A stretch of 33,206 nucleotides of DNA from Ectocarpus siliculosus (Eukaryota; Sar; Phaeophyceae; Ectocarpales; Ectocarpaceae), in the NCBI GenBank assembly GCA_000310025.1, contig FN648836.1:1-33206 (forward strand). Direction: 5' to 3'. A program made the translations under genes and the position numbers. Of the stretch, positions 23,401 through 31,192 are shown one piece after another. How positions within the stretch are numbered: position 1 is the first letter of the stretch; every line of letters starts with the position of its first letter. Below the pieces are notes generated by a model that did no database searches, was not told the origin of the DNA, and saw only the letters and a list, made by a program, of their open reading frames with translations.

Positions 23401-26400
23401 CTGGAGGAGCAACACAGTGTCTTCGTAGACTGTCTCAAGGAGGTGGACCAAAGAGTTGACCTCCGGATGCTCTGGGAGAGCGTCGGACTCCGGGTGAGTT
23501 CTTCTTTGTTGATACATGTAACGCTCTTGGGAGGGGTAGCTAGCTTTGCCGAGGCTGTGGCTTCAGCCTGTGGAGGGTAAGGTGGGCAACTCGAAACGCT
23601 GGTGGAGCTCGGTTTGGTAGCTTGATTTTTGCAGGGGTCGACATCCTCAATGATCGCCGATTGTAGCGAAATATCTGGGTCCAGTACGCATCGCATCCAC
23701 CCTACCCTTCTCTTCCCTCGACAGATTTTCGCCGTCTTCCCCACGTTGCACTTGGTAGGGGTCATTCACGCCCTACTTGGGCAATCACTTCGTACCACTC
23801 ACAGCGGAGGGCGGGGAAGCTCCTAACCTCCCCCGTGTCCTGAAGCCCCGGTAGCTTTTCTACGGTTTGCGTGCACGATGTTGCGTTGCCGTCTGGCAGC
23901 CTAGTACCTGTCTGTTCTTAGCGGCGCGATTTCTCGTTACTCCTGTGGATGCTTGGTGGCGCTTGGCTGCAGTAGGTCTCTCCTCGTGGGTTATTGTTCG
24001 AATGAGTTTTGTCTTTGAACGTGCGGGTTTCATTCATAGAGTGCCTCCCTTTGGCAGGCACGTTCCTGCCTGTGTGTTATGAAGTCCCCCTCCAGCAACC
24101 CGAACCTAGTCCGGAGAAGTATGGGAAACATGCAGGAAGAAAGCGCGGCACCCCGACATGCTCCCACACCTCACAGAGATGCAACATCGTTCGCTGCCTC
24201 GCTAGCGCATCGCGCCCTTCGTCGTGACGGCCTTTGGCGGGGATAGCAGGTTACGGCAACATGCTCCTCGCTAGCGATGACGATGGTCGCTTCCTCCGCC
24301 TACCCCACCCTCCGCCTTTCGGCAGGTTCACGAGTTGTTCGTGGAGCACCTAAAGAAGACGAAGGTCAACGTGATCGGTGCTTTTATCTTGGCGAACGAC
24401 GTCAACCGCCTACAGGTAAACACCGTACGATACGATAGGGAGGCAACGGCCGAGTGTCTTCTGCTGCGGGCCTCTGTACGCTGCATGGCTAGACAATACT
24501 GCTGATGTCGTATGTTCTTAGCCATATGTCTTCTCATCAAATCCAGCAGATTGGTGTGATGACTGTTCAATGATGAAATATTTTGCTCAAGTTGTTACGT
24601 TTGTGTGTGATTTATGTATATTTTCTCTTCGACACCGTCATGATTTCTTCAATGGTTATCTCGTGGGTGATTCAATAGTCGTGACGTGGAGCTGCTGTGG
24701 TCCGTTAGACACGGATGGCGATCAATGGACTCGATGATATACTTCGGCACCAACGGGGTATTTGCTTGCGATGCGCGTTTTACAGGAGCGGCCTTACTGT
24801 TTTGAGTGATGGGCCGGGCGGGAGGCGACGGTAACGTGTTGATGTAGCGTCCAGAAAGAGCGTGGGATGCAAGCTCTGGTGGCCGTGTGTCATACCCTTT
24901 GTTTGTCCTTTGCCTCCCCTGCACATCTTCCGATCGCGGAGTTCCCCTCTGCTTGATGACGGTACGTGTTGACGATGGAGATAATGGCTGCTTCCGCTAG
25001 GTTTGAAATTTCCAACGAGGTCGCTCTTTTTCCGACCAGCAGTATGTGAATGGTGTGTGGTGCTCTGTTCTTGCAGAGGGAGAGGGAGGTGCTGGAGCAA
25101 TGCGACTTACGACTATTGTCGTCGAGTCACTCCATCGGAAAATAGATGTGTGTAGTGCGTGTGTCGCTGCTGTTTCCCACCCGTTTTTGGTTTTGATCTG
25201 TTCCGCCTTGGTAGCGTCTGGCCGACTACGTTCATCCCAAGCACCAACCCGCTTTTCCTCCTTCCTGCTCTTCTATGCGCTAGTCTATGTGCCCATACAT
25301 TCTCTACTCATTCCCTGCTGTTTATTCATTCACACTCCCTTTCGCTGCTCTGCTGTGTGGTCATTTGCTCTCTGCTCACTGCTCTGCTGTGCGCTCTCTA
25401 CTCGCTGCTCTGCTGTGCGGTCACCCACTCTCACCTCACCGTTCTGCCGCGCTGTCACTCACTCACGCACTCACTCATTCTCCCGCTTTCTCCCTCCCTC
25501 CCTTCCCTCTCTATTCATTTGCTAAGCACTCACACGATGTCTCGTCACTGCCCTGCTGTGTTCATACTCACACCTCCTAGTATTTTGCTGTGCCCTCACT
25601 CACTTCTACTCATTCCTTTGCCATACACTCTCCATCACTCTCTGCTCACTGCCCTGCTGTGCTCACACTCACACTTCATATTGTTTGGCTGTGCACTCTC
25701 ACTCCCTTCTCATTCCTTTGCCATACACTCTCACTCACTCTTTGCTCACTGCCCTGCTGTGTTCACACTCACAATCTCCTATTATTTTGATAAGCACTCA
25801 CTCACTTCCTATTCATTCCTTTGTTTTTCACTCTCACTCACTCTCTGCTCACTGCTCTGCTGTGCTCTCACTCACACTTCCTAATCGTTTGCTATGCTCT
25901 CGCATTCACTCTATACTCACTTCCCCGCTGTGCCCTCACTCACTCTCTCGCTTACTCATTCCTCCACTATGCACTCTCACTCACTCTCTGCTTACTGCCC
26001 TGCTGTGCTTTTCCTCACTTGCTCACTCACTCACTCCTTTTCTCTGCACTCTCACTCACTCCACGCTGCTGTGAACTCACTCCCTCTCACACAGGAGGTC
26101 TTGGGGAGGTTTGGGTGCGAGGGGGTAACCTCGGCGGCGGAGGAGCTGCGGGAGATAGCCAACCTCTACGTCGTGCCACCGGAAAATCTGCTCTCGCTCA
26201 TGGAGCAGGGAAGGCTAATGGGCAAGGAGGTACGTACGTGCTGTGTCGTCGTCAGCATCTCTCTTTGAGTCTGTTGTTGCCCTTTTTTTTTGCCTCTGTT
26301 GTTGTTTTCGGGCTGTCTACTCTAGCGGGCTAGATGCCACTAGGCCTTCTGCTCATGACGCTTCCCTGGTCCAGCTGCTTCTGTACCGCATGCTTGTGCT

Positions 26401-27233
26401 GAACTGAGATTTCCTGCCCCTTTTGTAGGACGCAAACGTACTTTGCCCCCATCGCCTGACCGGGTGTGTGTGTTTCGTTGGTCCGGGATGAAAGATTGCA
26501 TAACATGCGATAGGTGGGATCAGCACGAACACGCGCGATGTTTCTTACAATACCGATCCCGGTCCCTTTATTTTCATTGGGATGGTAAATACTTCCCCAC
26601 AAGGTCCAAGGCTTACATTCAGCAGCAAGGTACCAAGAGCAGATACCTTTCTTTTTCTTGCGTTGCCGAGGTGTCCTGACTAGGGCCGTTCCACCTAGCC
26701 TTCCTCGACCCGGTATCGGCTATGATGTGTTGGAGCTACTGTAGCTTCCCTCTTCCATCAATAGTCATCTCAACTCCCACCACGGCACTACTTGCCCCTC
26801 TTTTGTATGTAGTCCCATGGAAGTAGGGAAGCTAGGGAAGCTAATGCCATAACAATCGTCACGTGAGTCGAAGAGGAAGATAATTGTGGTTCTCGTATAG
26901 GTCCCGCGGGAAATGTCAGCGTGAAACAGGTTTCCAACAGTGGCATCAACCAACAGCGGCAAACACACGACGTCGACGACGATCATCGCCAACACACATG
27001 AGTAGCAGTGACCGATTTCCAAGGTGGGGCTAGTAGAACAACACAGAGGTCCATCATCATGATCGACTATTGCAACTTTTCTTCAATCTGGCAACCAGGA
27101 GCTGGTGGGGTTCGTGCGGATGCGAGCGGACTATCACACGGGCGTCGGTTCGAGGTCTCTGTGGGCGAAGGAGTTGTTCCCGCACGACGATCACGGGGTC
27201 AACTTCGCCCAAGCGCTCGGCGGGAGGGGTTGA
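15223..27233 (+). CDS. SEC10: Exocyst complex component SEC10 (EXOC5 family)
   Basis: SEC10 is a helical-rod subunit of the octameric exocyst, which tethers secretory vesicles to the plasma membrane before SNARE fusion. Exons: 15223-15351, 15656-15766, 16304-16444, 16874-16921, 17792-17866, 18093-18257, 18632-18871, 19325-19504, 20085-20102, 20788-20946, 21723-21876, 22418-22496, 22717-22857, 23386-23493, 24326-24415, 26095-26229 and 27099-27233. They total about 700 codons. Family matches, from memory of human and plant SEC10, include RIGDRLSKMEGQRARAAEAM, the LAKLKSITHEL region, VGLRVHELFVEHL, the NLYVVPPENL segment and the C-terminal FVRMRADY. Almost every junction is phase 0. The start at 15223 is the first in-frame Met after a CAG acceptor; an upstream exon is possible. 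A central block of 150-175 residues is not found and one junction (22496/22717) is out of phase. An 80-codon exon carries an unusual acidic/Gly-rich insert. Confidence 0.85.
15656..15766 (+). CDS. SEC10: SEC10 exon 2
   Basis: Acceptor GTTTAG|GAG, 37 codons (EMGVEGERKRLAMAGETGAI and on to SHATRLNE), phase 0. The donor GTCCGT is weak. A GTATGT donor seven bases later would give phase 1 and could pair with an AG inside the next exon (16310), changing two to three residues only. Confidence 0.72.
16304..16444 (+). CDS. SEC10: SEC10 exon 3: conserved HLGDQLEG-like region
   Basis: Acceptor ACGTGCAG, donor AAG|GTGCGG, 47 codons, phase 0. VHKAVRIGDRLSKMEGQRAR then AAEAMDLLEFLK matches the signature region of SEC10 near the end of its N-terminal coiled coil. 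This is the strongest single identifier for the family. Confidence 0.88.
16874..16921 (+). CDS. SEC10: SEC10 exon 4: 48-nt exon
   Basis: Acceptor CATTGCAG, 16 codons (VFEGLPEGFSEDQDTV), donor GTGCGG as in exon 3. A donor three bases upstream (GTGGTG) or five downstream (GTAAAT) is also possible. The choice here keeps phase 0 for exon 5. Confidence 0.6.
17792..17866 (+). CDS. SEC10: SEC10 exon 5
   Basis: Acceptor CCGCTGCAG, 25 codons (VLAKLKSITHELESKELDEA, AKKLQ), matching the family's IIQKLHLIAQEL segment. The donor GTCTAT is atypical and is followed 18 nt later by a (GTT)n tract. Confidence 0.8.
17884..17938 (+). repeat. (GTT)n microsatellite
   Basis: About 17 GTT units shortly after the donor of SEC10 exon 5. 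Confidence 0.95.
18093..18257 (+). CDS. SEC10: SEC10 exon 6
   Basis: Acceptor ACACCACAG, donor ACGCAG|GTACTC, 55 codons. AYSDFLEQELLDLFERTAGR and VALMRECSDILFALNEGD align with the SEC10 region YHDLE..L...F...R...M.E.A..L..F. Confidence 0.85.
18281..18308 (+). repeat. (GTAT)n microsatellite
   Basis: Interrupted TATG/GTAT units at the 5' end of the intron after SEC10 exon 6. Confidence 0.85.
18481..18527 (+). repeat. (GA)n/(GACA)n repeat
   Basis: GA dinucleotides merging into GACA tetranucleotides in the intron before SEC10 exon 7. Confidence 0.9.
18632..18871 (+). CDS. SEC10: SEC10 exon 7: acidic and Gly-rich insert
   Basis: Acceptor GGAATTCAG, donor GAACAG|GTGGGT, 80 codons. EHDFIRAG continues the family fold. 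It is followed by a run of Asp/Glu/Ser and then Gly/Glu (residues about 234-290), before RQMAALRAYLVEQ. The insert comes from trinucleotide-like expansions and is probably a disordered loop. It is not part of the conserved SEC10 core that I know. Confidence 0.75.
19325..19504 (+). CDS. SEC10: SEC10 exon 8
   Basis: Acceptor CGGGCCAG after a CCTATCCTATCCTGTC tract, 60 codons, donor AAG|GTCAGG. MFFDHRVSYAVKERRHLLES and AVAVGLELFPAVRDDK correspond to the family's MF.D.EV region and the segment preceding the FP.P..V motif. Confidence 0.72.
19546..19566 (+). repeat. G-run tract
   Basis: Twenty of twenty-one bases are G (one C interruption), 40 nt after the donor of SEC10 exon 8. It could fold as a G-quadruplex in DNA or pre-mRNA. 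Confidence 0.85.
20085..20102 (+). CDS. SEC10: SEC10 exon 9: candidate 18-nt microexon
   Basis: TTCTTGTTCAG|ATCGGCTCTTACCTCCAG|GTGCTA: good acceptor, acceptable donor, six codons IGSYLQ, phase 0 on both sides. Skipping it keeps the frame, so it may be optional. Confidence 0.45.
20400..20491 (+). repeat. (GA)n purine repeat, about 90 nt
   Basis: Long GA array in the intron between the microexon and SEC10 exon 10. Confidence 0.95.
20788..20946 (+). CDS. SEC10: SEC10 exon 10
   Basis: Acceptor ACTGTACAG inside a palindromic CTGTACTGTACAG context; donor AGG|GTGAGT; 53 codons. VCEFFQVVCRYLADHLLTPA matches the LVQRVFEQ...L segment of SEC10. An Ala-rich and Gly-rich linker follows. Confidence 0.8.
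21091..21124 (+). repeat. (ACGGT)n pentanucleotide repeat
   Basis: Five to six units of ACGGT with one interruption, in the intron after SEC10 exon 10. Confidence 0.9.
21723..21876 (+). CDS. SEC10: SEC10 exon 11
   Basis: Acceptor CCCGGCAG, then EFYEAVKAVSKAAAGLEEHH and on to TKKSLLHRVD. Two donors lie four bases apart. GTGAGT at 21873 gives phase 0; GTACAG at 21877 gives phase 1, which alone matches exon 12. The end shown uses the phase-compatible one. Confidence 0.72.
22418..22496 (+). CDS. SEC10: SEC10 exon 12
   Basis: A T-rich tract and TTTTTTTGCAG acceptor precede CG, completing a phase-1 codon, then AREYVEVLVKFEKSERQSYR and EHGFT, similar in pattern to the family's Y.E.E...L.......YY segment. 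The donor ACTTG|GTGGTG leaves phase 2, which does not match exon 13. Confidence 0.55.
22497..22716 (+). other. Out-of-phase SEC10 intron where central exons are expected
   Basis: The 220 nt between exons 12 (phase 2 out) and 13 (phase 0 in) cannot be one simple intron. The family has about 150-175 residues between the two motifs. The second half, 22560-22680, is CTG/GCTGTTGCT-rich and would give Ala/Val- or Leu-rich peptide. I find no splice-bounded exon in it with the needed phases. Confidence 0.6.
22717..22857 (+). CDS. SEC10: SEC10 exon 13
   Basis: Acceptor CCACGTAG, donor AAG|GTTTGT, 47 codons. VLEDAMRLLILYAEKQMSLR followed by SKSDYCPKEE matches the SEC10 segment with E.....L..EQK.TDY.P, which lies about 150-175 residues further along the protein than the end of exon 12. 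Confidence 0.82.
23284..23377 (+). repeat. TTACCG hexamer array
   Basis: About fifteen imperfect units of TTACCG with single-base variants (TTGCCG, TTATCG, TTACTG). It ends 8 nt before the acceptor of SEC10 exon 14. Confidence 0.95.
23386..23493 (+). CDS. SEC10: SEC10 exon 14
   Basis: Acceptor CCTTTCAG straight after a TTACCG hexamer array, donor CGG|GTGAGT, 36 codons. VSSVLEEQHSVFVDCLKEVD and RMLWESVGLR match the SEC10 helix ending with L.ELG.R. Confidence 0.85.
24326..24415 (+). CDS. SEC10: SEC10 exon 15
   Basis: Acceptor TTTCGGCAG, donor CAG|GTAAAC, 30 codons: VHELFVEHLKKTKVNVIGAF and ILANDVNRLQ. It continues the ELG.RFH.LIYEHL motif and the G...L..D...Y block of SEC10. Confidence 0.87.
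25280..26070 (+). repeat. CT-rich minisatellite, about 100-bp period
   Basis: The phrase CACTGCCCTGCTGTG and relatives recur near 25544, 25644, 25744, 25848, (25913) and 25990, linked by CTCACTCACT and CATTCCTTTGCCATACACTC phrases. The plus strand is strongly pyrimidine-biased and open in all three frames. Long ORFs here are artefacts of this composition. It fills the second half of the intron before SEC10 exon 16. Confidence 0.9.
26095..26229 (+). CDS. SEC10: SEC10 exon 16
   Basis: Acceptor CTCACACAG at the end of the CT-rich minisatellite, donor GAG|GTACGT, 45 codons. EELREIANLYVVPPENLLSL corresponds to the highly conserved LL..IAN.FIVAPD.L motif. Confidence 0.9.
27099..27233 (+). CDS. SEC10: SEC10 exon 17: C-terminus
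   Basis: Acceptor GGCAACCAG, 44 codons to TGA at 27231-27233. ELVGFVRMRADYHTGVGSRS matches the family's C-terminal F.QLRADY.S.. block. The last about 20 residues (FPHDDHGVNFAQALGGRG) extend beyond the usual end. Confidence 0.9.
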   Translation, partial: ELVGFVRMRADYHTGVGSRSLWAKELFPHDDHGVNFAQALGGRG

Positions 27234-28194
27234 CGAGGTTGACGAGGGGACTGCTGTGCTCCTCGTCCAAGGCCAAGCCCAGCCTGCGGTGTGTGAAGTT
27301 TGGCAAGGGTGGTGGGAGCTCGGCTCCTTGACTACGAAGCCATTTTCTGAGCACGCACCGGGTGTTAGACAACAACTATTCGTGGCGTTGGAGGAGGGAG
27401 TGGTGGGTGGTATTTATGAATTTTCTAGCCGACGAGATGTTTTTCCTTCCGTTTTCGATTGGATAATTGTCACAAGTCTGGCGTTTCACCATTCCCCCAT
27501 CGTCAACGACAGTGGCATATTCGGGGTGGGCCATGAGGGCTGCCACTTCTTCGAGAAGACGCGCGCAGGCCATTCGTTTTTGTGAAAGTGTGAAAAGAAA
27601 GCGTCTCTCATTTGTATCTTGTAAAATTCCGTCTTTTCGTGTGGTTTGCCATAATGTTTACACGAGGTACATGTTTGCGTACACCATGGAGCTGCACCCT
27701 TCGATGGGTGGTGGTGATGGGATGAGGGCGGTAAGATTTTGGACAGGGGGGAAACAGCAATGATGTATCTCCTTGTACTATACATATTTGATCGAAACAT
27801 TATTGTGCTTGTTAGGAAAGCAAATTTCTGGGATTTTTGTTGTGGCTGCATCGTGTGAGTTGCTGCCGATCCGGAATACTTTGGCACCATTTGTCGACGT
27901 GTTGTGGACTGGTGGGTCTGTTGAGACGGGGAGCAGATCTCACAGGATATGATGGCGGAGGACGTGGGGCCACAGGTCGAAGGTACCTGGAGGACTTGTT
28001 CTGGATCGCAAGTCTCTGTTTCGTTCGTTGTTGGTGGTAGGAGACCTGTGGTGTACTCCATGATTCGCACCAAAAACATCGCGAGCAAAGGGAAAGTTTG
28101 CTTGTGACGACGGGAATCGACCGGTCAAGTGTTTGATCAGTACGGAGAGATGATGGTACCGGGCAGAGAGATCGGAACGGTTTTTGATGTCAAG

Positions 28195-28233
<39 letters not shown>

Positions 28234-28682
28234 GCGGAGACAGAGGGGAGAGTGCGTAAATGCGCATCCATCTTATCAAAAGTTGTGCTGTACAAGACTA
28301 TTTCTTGTCACACGTGGTGGCTCGTGGAAATATCATGAAATCTGAGCGAGATGAGTTGACAGGATCCAGGAATGAGATACTGTAGAATAGCCACGTACAG
28401 GGCAACACAGCGGGCAAGGCGGCGACACAGGAGTGAAAATGAGGGGCAAATATTAATATTGTGAACGCTAGGCCCTGCCACTCCGCTTCCTTCCATGTGA
28501 AGAACTCTCTGATCCGGGGTCGCACTACAGGGGAACATAATTTCCTCTGCGCTGCCTCTCCCGGCTCTGCAGTTCCATTCTCTAGGACTCGAGAAGGGTG
28601 CAGGCGTTCCGGCCTATCGTGTGTTCTCAAGAAACATTTACTTTCCGCGACTAGGTAGAGGACAAACGCGAAAGAAAGCAAG
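27234..28682. other. 3' flank of SEC10, no gene recognised
   Basis: This presumably begins with the SEC10 3' UTR. Minus ORFs at 27486-28088 and 28298-28681 have no recognised domain or splice partners. A (ACA)n tract lies at 28195-28233. Confidence 0.5.
28195..28233 (+). repeat. (ACA)n microsatellite
   Basis: About twelve ACA units downstream of SEC10. Confidence 0.95.
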
Positions 28683-28714
28683 CGCGCGTGGGTGAAACTC
28701 CCAACCTACGCGCG
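28683..28714. other. GC-rich hairpin
   Basis: CGCGCGTGGGT and ACCTACGCGCG form an 11-bp stem with one mismatch and a 10-nt loop. It has no adjacent gene end to mark it as a terminator. Its role is unknown. Confidence 0.5.
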
Positions 28715-29259
28715 AGGTACGTTCTGTGGTTGGTACTTTAGACCCTCATTCCCGAGTTGAGCCTATCAGCGCGGTGCTTGGCTGATCGACCGACATCCTC
28801 AAATAGTGGTAACGCAGTTCGAGGTTCGATTCACTCTCGCTGGAGTGAAACATCTTTTTTCTTGCGGTTTGCGGTGTAAAGCCATCAATTCGTAAGTCAC
28901 ACACACGCTAGAGAACCAAACATTCTAGTCAACAACACAACAACTCCTGTGTAACCGCGGCTGATAGATCAAACGCATGCAGCGCACGTTGCGCAGACTA
29001 CATCGATCGATCGCCAAAGCTCATCTCGAAAACGGAGGGGGCGGCGGGAGGACATGTCCTCATTCTCAAATCCAACACTCGGCACCTAACGACACCACCA
29101 CCAACAAAGCTTTGACGAGAAATATAACACACCAAGACTAGACAAGACAGCGAACTTCCCGCACCCAAGGGTAAACAAATATCATGTTCCTGCAGCAACA
29201 CATATAGTCTAAGTTTCCATCATCTTTAGTTTTGATATCTTCGGGGTAGTGGGGATACC
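28715..29259. other. Intergenic, nothing firm
   Basis: Contains a GGTTCGATTC box near 28822 and T6 near 28854 but no tRNA fold. No exon is supported. Confidence 0.5.
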
Positions 29260-29600
29260 GGTAGTCTAGTTCCTATATAAAAACATAGGGGTGCCGCGCG
29301 GGGAACCCTGTTTTCGTTGAGGTACCCTTTGCGCGAACCAGGATCCTCTCTTGCGAACCCACAAGCATGGCAACACAAAACGGGTACGGCGTAGCACATC
29401 AACAGAGCGCACCTAATCTGCTCAAAATATGCTCGAAACACCGCAACTAGTTGGCACAAACGATGTCTCCTCCACTTACGGCCTGCGTGGAGCGGGCTCT
29501 AAGCCTCAAAGAAAAGCAAATATTCGAAACCTGTTTCGGCCCTGCCGGGTCTACCTACAGTAGGTGTGCCGCATGACTTTTTAGTTTCCCCTTGCACAAA
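29260..29600 (+). repeat. Left inverted arm of fold-back element
   Basis: Begins GGTAGTCTAGTTCCTATA and is complementary to 30045-30408. Similarity is highest in the outer 120 nt and decays inward. Confidence 0.75.
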
Positions 29601-30044
29601 CACACACGAGGACTGCTTCCCGAGCTCGAGTGGAACATCATAAAGAATGTACGAACTCCCGATACGGTCCCATTACTGTAGGTAGGCCTCCCATGTATGG
29701 TGGACGGCAGCCAAGAGCACGCACTACAAGGCAGAAGGCCAAGCCTACCTCCAGACCCGTTTTCCTGCCGTGTACTCCTTCAAAAGGTGTACCCAAGGCC
29801 ACACGAGCCGCTACATGATGACCAAGAAGGTCCCAAGAGACAGACACTTACATACGAGCTCAAATGTCAGGACGTTTTGACTGCTTCAGTTGTGGATCAA
29901 CACACCGCAAAAAAATGCGGAGCGGTTCCAGGTTCGGCGGAAAGTCAGTCCGACAGAGCACCAACACATAAGGTCACTTGGCTTTGTTCGAGGTACATCG
30001 TCAAGCTCATCTCCTACAACCAAGCCACGCCACCAATAGCTTCG

Positions 30045-30408
30045 GCCAAGGGTAAAAATGCAAAACAAAATGCCATCTCGCACACCTAGATGCTCCCCTC
30101 CCCCACCTCCCCCCGGGAGGGAAGAAAATACGTTTTCGAATACTTGCCCCTCTTGGGGCTTCGAGCCCCACTCCACGCAAGCTATGCATGCAAGTGGGGA
30201 ACACGTCGTGTGTGCTAACTAGTTACGACGTTTCACACATATGTTGAGCAGATCAGGTGCTCTGTTGATGTGCTACGTCGTACCCGTTTTGAGTTTTCAT
30301 GCTTGCGGGTTAGCAAGAGAGCATCCTAGCTCGCGCAAAGGGTACCTCAACGAAAACAGGGTTCCCCCCGCGGGGCCCCTATGCCTTGTATAGGAACTGT
30401 AGACTACC
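30045..30408 (-). repeat. Right inverted arm of fold-back element
   Basis: Read on the minus strand it begins GGTAGTCTACAGTTCCTATA, two bases longer than the left arm at this point. Confidence 0.75.
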
Positions 30409-30966
30409 TGCACCCCGCCCCCTCCCCGACAATATCGAAAATAAGAAAATGGTTGCCTAGGCGTGCAAGAAAATTGATTGTTTTAGCACCCTTGGTTCGA
30501 CAAAAGACAAGACAACCGACACACGCGAGGGTTCGTTCCCCAAGACCGTACGGAAATAAAAACAAACTTGTCACACACACTGCTGTGGAAGAACGATGCT
30601 GCCACAGCGGGGAGAACGATCGCACTATCTGCACCAGCTCAACCACCGAGGGCAAGCGACCGCGTCTGTCTGTCTCCAAAATGGAACAACACCACCCAAG
30701 ACACAACCAAATTTGAATCCCGACAACATCTTGCCTGCCACACCCACAAAACGCCTACATACCCAAAACGACCAAACATAACCGACAAGACACCAACACC
30801 ACCACAAACGCCTAGACAGCTCAAAGACAGAGACACCACGTGCACCAAGGGCCCGCACAGCGCTCACATCACGCTTGAAAACAGGCGAACTTGCTGGCAC
30901 GGCCATGTATCGCCGAAACGAGGGCATGTACCGAAAAAAAACCGCGTCGTCCACAAGAAAGACATG
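30409..30966 (-). other. Probable 3' UTR/flank of right-hand gene, strand-skewed
   Basis: The plus strand is rich in A and C with few T or G (clearest at 30680-30850), so the transcript strand of the minus gene is G/T-rich here. This may be its 3' UTR. No further gene is seen. Confidence 0.4.
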
Positions 30967-31124
30967 CTACGGCTCCCCCAGCTTCGGTAGGTCGTTGCCG
31001 TCGTCGATCGGTTGGACGGACTCGGCTTCCTCAGCAACGGTGTCGCCACCGATGGACTTGTCGTCCTCGGCGGCGTCCATGTCAGTGATGGTGCCGTCGC
31101 CGCCGGTATCGCTGTCGCTGTCGT

Positions 31125-31158
<34 letters not shown>

Positions 31159-31192
31159 GCCGTCGCTGCTGCTGCCCTTTTTTGCCCGGCCC
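30967..31192 (-). CDS. Right gene, terminal exon with Ser/Asp repeat
   Basis: Acceptor TTCGTTCCACAG after T8. In the longest frame it encodes an acidic tail: GRAKKG, Ser/Asp repeats, then GDGTITDMDAAEDDKSIGGD and DDGNDLPKLGEP to TAG at 30967. That frame needs a phase-2 partner, but the previous exon ends at phase 0. Phase 0 instead gives a basic tail GPGKKGQQQRRQQRQRQ... ending at 31082. Either an unseen small exon restores the acidic frame or the basic tail is real. Confidence 0.5.

Larger units (their letters stand above)
29260..30408. mobile_element. Fold-back / long-TIR non-autonomous DNA element
   Basis: The two ends are inverted copies starting GGTAGTCTA. Arms of roughly 300-345 nt pair (about 29260-29600 with 30045-30408) at about 80-85% by eye, with a perfect 35-nt core at 29302-29336 and 30331-30365. 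The 450-nt centre has no transposase or long ORF. The size and long arms fit a MITE or Mutator-like fold-back element mobilised in trans. I see no clear target-site duplication, so exact ends are uncertain. Confidence 0.75.

Noticed and set aside
25077-25088. 12-nt microexon RERE between SEC10 exons 15 and 16
   Set aside because: Splice signals look fine, but joining exon 15 directly to exon 16 gives exactly the family spacing (DVNRLQ-EVLGRFG against the plant motif), so it is not needed.
25159-25884. 241-codon plus ORF and neighbouring ORFs rich in Ser, Leu, His and Cys
   Set aside because: They arise from the C/T-rich minisatellite, which lacks stops in all three plus frames. The region is inside a SEC10 intron.
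26741-26845. Inverted AGCTTCCCT / AGGGAAGCT pair
   Set aside because: Short arms with about 75-nt spacer inside a SEC10 intron; no other sign of an element or structured RNA.
27486-28088. 200-codon minus ORF downstream of SEC10
   Set aside because: Ser/Thr/His/Cys-rich without domain; probably chance open frame opposite the SEC10 3' flank.
28762-28860. tRNA-like signal: GGTTCGATTC box and downstream T6
   Set aside because: No cloverleaf can be drawn; the bases around the box do not form a five-pair T stem. At most a degenerate Pol III element.
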